Assembly (NCBI GenBank): GCA_017936025.1
Contig: JAGBGL010000156.1
Coordinates: 1 to 22,743 of the forward strand
Length of the DNA: 22,743 nt
Source: Bacillota bacterium
GTDB lineage: Bacteria; Bacillota; Clostridia; Peptostreptococcales; Anaerovoracaceae
Reading direction: 5' to 3'
Below the pieces are notes generated by a model, which had not been told where the DNA came from, made no database searches, and worked only from the letters and a program-made list of their open reading frames with translations. The translations under genes and the position numbers were made by a program. Positions 21,349 through 22,743 of this stretch are shown one piece after another (positions within the stretch are counted from its first letter, which is position 1; each line of letters begins with the position of its first letter).

Positions 21349-22743
21349 ATGAAAAAACGAATTTTGAGTATGCTCATGGTGTTTATGATGCTGGTGAGTA
21401 TGCTTCCATCTATGGCATTTGCCGAAGATGGCATGGATACAGCAGCGGTAGATGGCGCTGAATATAGCATGGATGCATCAGAGGAAGGTGAACTCGAAGG
21501 GGAACTTGATGAAACCGGAGCAGTACCCGAAAATGAAGTGAGTCTGGCAGAAGAAACAGGCAGCTATAAAGTGACATTACCGGAAAGTGAAGCTTATGAG
21601 GTGAAAGGGTCTGATTCTGTAGAAGCAGGCGGAGACTATACTTTCACAGTAGAAGTAGACATGTGGTATGATGCTTCCGCAATGAAGGTATATGTCAATG
21701 GTGAAACGGTTACAGCAGATGCAAGCGGTATTTATACCGTGGCGGATGTGAGTACTGACCTGGTAATTGAAGTTACAGGGCTTGTAGAGTTTCCGTTACT
21801 AAATGTAACAGATAACGTAATTGATATTACAGATAAAACTGTTGCAAATTTGTCAACAGTGTATATAAATAAAGTCACAAATATTGCTATTGGCGGAGCC
21901 GGTGTAGCAAAAGCAAAAGAAAATGGAACTACTGTAGATGTGCAGCTGAGCCCGGATGCCCCAGAAAATGGAGAAATAACAGTTACTTTTGGAAAATCTG
22001 TAGGAAGAGGCTCAATGACTCAGAGTACAGACAAGTTTATGCTCGAAAATGGTTGCGGTACGATGAAGGTTACTGTAAACAGCAGCTATTCAGGTAGCAT
22101 TATGAAAGGCTCAGTGGAGTATACAATCAATTTTACAACTAAAGAGCTGACAGATGTTCCTAAGAGAAAGGTTGCGTCAGATACAAAAGAAACTTATAAG
22201 AAAGTTCCTGTGAAACTGAATCTCGGCGAGTATTTTACTGATGCAGAGACGTACTACATCGTGAGCAGCGGAGAACTGGTACCTCTGGATGGAAGTAAAT
22301 ATACTGTAACGGCTGAATCAGCGGGGGAAGAAATCCTTGTTTTTAGAGCCGGAAACAGACTGGGAATGTGTGACGCATCTGTTACGGTTACAGTTAATGT
22401 AAAGGAAATTGAAAGCGGCGCATGGTTCGGATACGAAACAAGTAATGGTGCGCTGAATCATGTGCAGTTTTTTGATGAGCAGGGCAATCTGATCGATGGA
22501 CTTACTGCATATTATGATGAGAGCACAAAAACTGTAAATGTTGAATTACCAAAAGACTATCCGGTAAATGGTAAGGTGAAGTCTACTTACAATCTGATTC
22601 AGAACGGTGGCCTTCCATTCATTACTACGTCGAACTCAGCATCCGGAGCTTCTTCAGCGAGCAGTAAAAAGTTCACTTCAAATACTGTAACTCTGAATTC
22701 CGGAGCAGCGGCATTTACATTCTATTTGTACAATGTCAACCCA
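21349..22743 (+). CDS. Large secreted surface protein, 5' part (runs off the window)
   Basis: Open for 465 codons from ATG 21349 to the window end without a stop; GGAGGAAAA precedes the ATG. A signal peptide (about 1-25, cleavage near AFA) is followed by an acidic stretch (about 26-70), then beta-rich, Thr/Val/Gly-rich segments like Ig or bacterial surface domains. A Ser/Ala-rich stretch lies near the edge. No DUF4430 signature or wall-anchor motif is visible in the part present. It begins 21 bases after the FecR/DUF4430 gene, so it should be cotranscribed under riboswitch 2. Function is unknown. Given its position it may belong to the same ligand-capture apparatus, perhaps with DUF4430 domains further on. 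Confidence 0.85.
   Translation, partial: MKKRILSMLMVFMMLVSMLPSMAFAEDGMDTAAVDGAEYSMDASEEGELEGELDETGAVPENEVSLAEETGSYKVTLPESEAYEVKGSDSVEAGGDYTFTVEVDMWYDASAMKVYVNGETVTADASGIYTVADVSTDLVIEVTGLVEFPLLNVTDNVIDITDKTVANLSTVYINKVTNIAIGGAGVAKAKENGTTVDVQLSPDAPENGEITVTFGKSVGRGSMTQSTDKFMLENGCGTMKVTVNSSYSGSIMKGSVEYTINFTTKELTDVPKRKVASDTKETYKKVPVKLNLGEYFTDAETYYIVSSGELVPLDGSKYTVTAESAGEEILVFRAGNRLGMCDASVTVTVNVKEIESGAWFGYETSNGALNHVQFFDEQGNLIDGLTAYYDESTKTVNVELPKDYPVNGKVKSTYNLIQNGGLPFITTSNSASGASSASSKKFTSNTVTLNSGAAAFTFYLYNVNP

Noticed and set aside
1..22743. CRISPR arrays, tRNA or rRNA genes, insertion sequences and prophage
   Set aside because: None seen: no regularly spaced repeats, no cloverleaf or T-loop consensus noticed, no transposase or integrase.

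Overview
The window looks like a chromosome segment of a low-to-moderate GC Gram-positive anaerobe of the Clostridia. Reasons: strong AGGAGG-type ribosome sites, sigma-A-like promoters, intrinsic terminators after most genes, Gram-positive lipoproteins and penicillin-binding proteins, and AdoCbl-type riboswitches. A gut Clostridiales Family XIII-type host is a guess from gene style only. I see no phage, IS, CRISPR or tRNA content.

Layout. 1-84 is the tail of an unidentified gene, followed by a bidirectional terminator. 122-2518 is a divergent serine-biosynthesis pair, serA (minus) and serC (plus), sharing an almost symmetrical promoter region. 2612-5008 holds an ApgM-type phosphoglycerate mutase and a DacF-like D,D-carboxypeptidase whose C-terminal membrane anchor is cut off by a frameshift plus a stop codon. 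5220-7392 is uvrC and a DUF1292 gene. 7479-9256 is an exported L,D-transpeptidase with cell-wall-binding repeats and a C_GCAxxG_C_C protein. 9383-12945 is a tandem pair of long-chain acyl-CoA synthetase paralogues. 13119-13805 is a membrane-anchored amidase. 13850-17005 is a divergent pair: an AraC regulator with a GH39-derived tail (minus) and a saccharopine-dehydrogenase-like enzyme (plus). 17113-18024 is a divergent cation diffusion facilitator.

The most interesting part is 18102 to the window end, an apparent cobalamin-linked surface module. It has a nine-cysteine small protein and a DUF4430 (transcobalamin-like C-terminal domain) lipoprotein with no riboswitch. Next comes a cobalamin riboswitch (about 19011-19225) with terminator and a second DUF4430 lipoprotein. 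A second cobalamin riboswitch (about 19794-19975) with terminator follows, then a membrane-anchored FecR-like/DUF4430 fusion and the start of a large secreted surface protein that runs off the end. Both riboswitches keep the B12 box and an L5-L13 kissing-loop complementarity (CTCAG with CTGAG). No promoter is evident before the second, so the two may act in series on one transcript. Riboswitch control together with three tandem transcobalamin-like proteins suggests an extracellular corrinoid-capture system. That function is inferred from family and regulation, not shown by the sequence.

The serine genes and the phosphoglycerate mutase could act around 3-phosphoglycerate. DacF, the L,D-transpeptidase and the amidase are separate peptidoglycan enzymes in the same stretch. 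The rest looks like ordinary housekeeping content.
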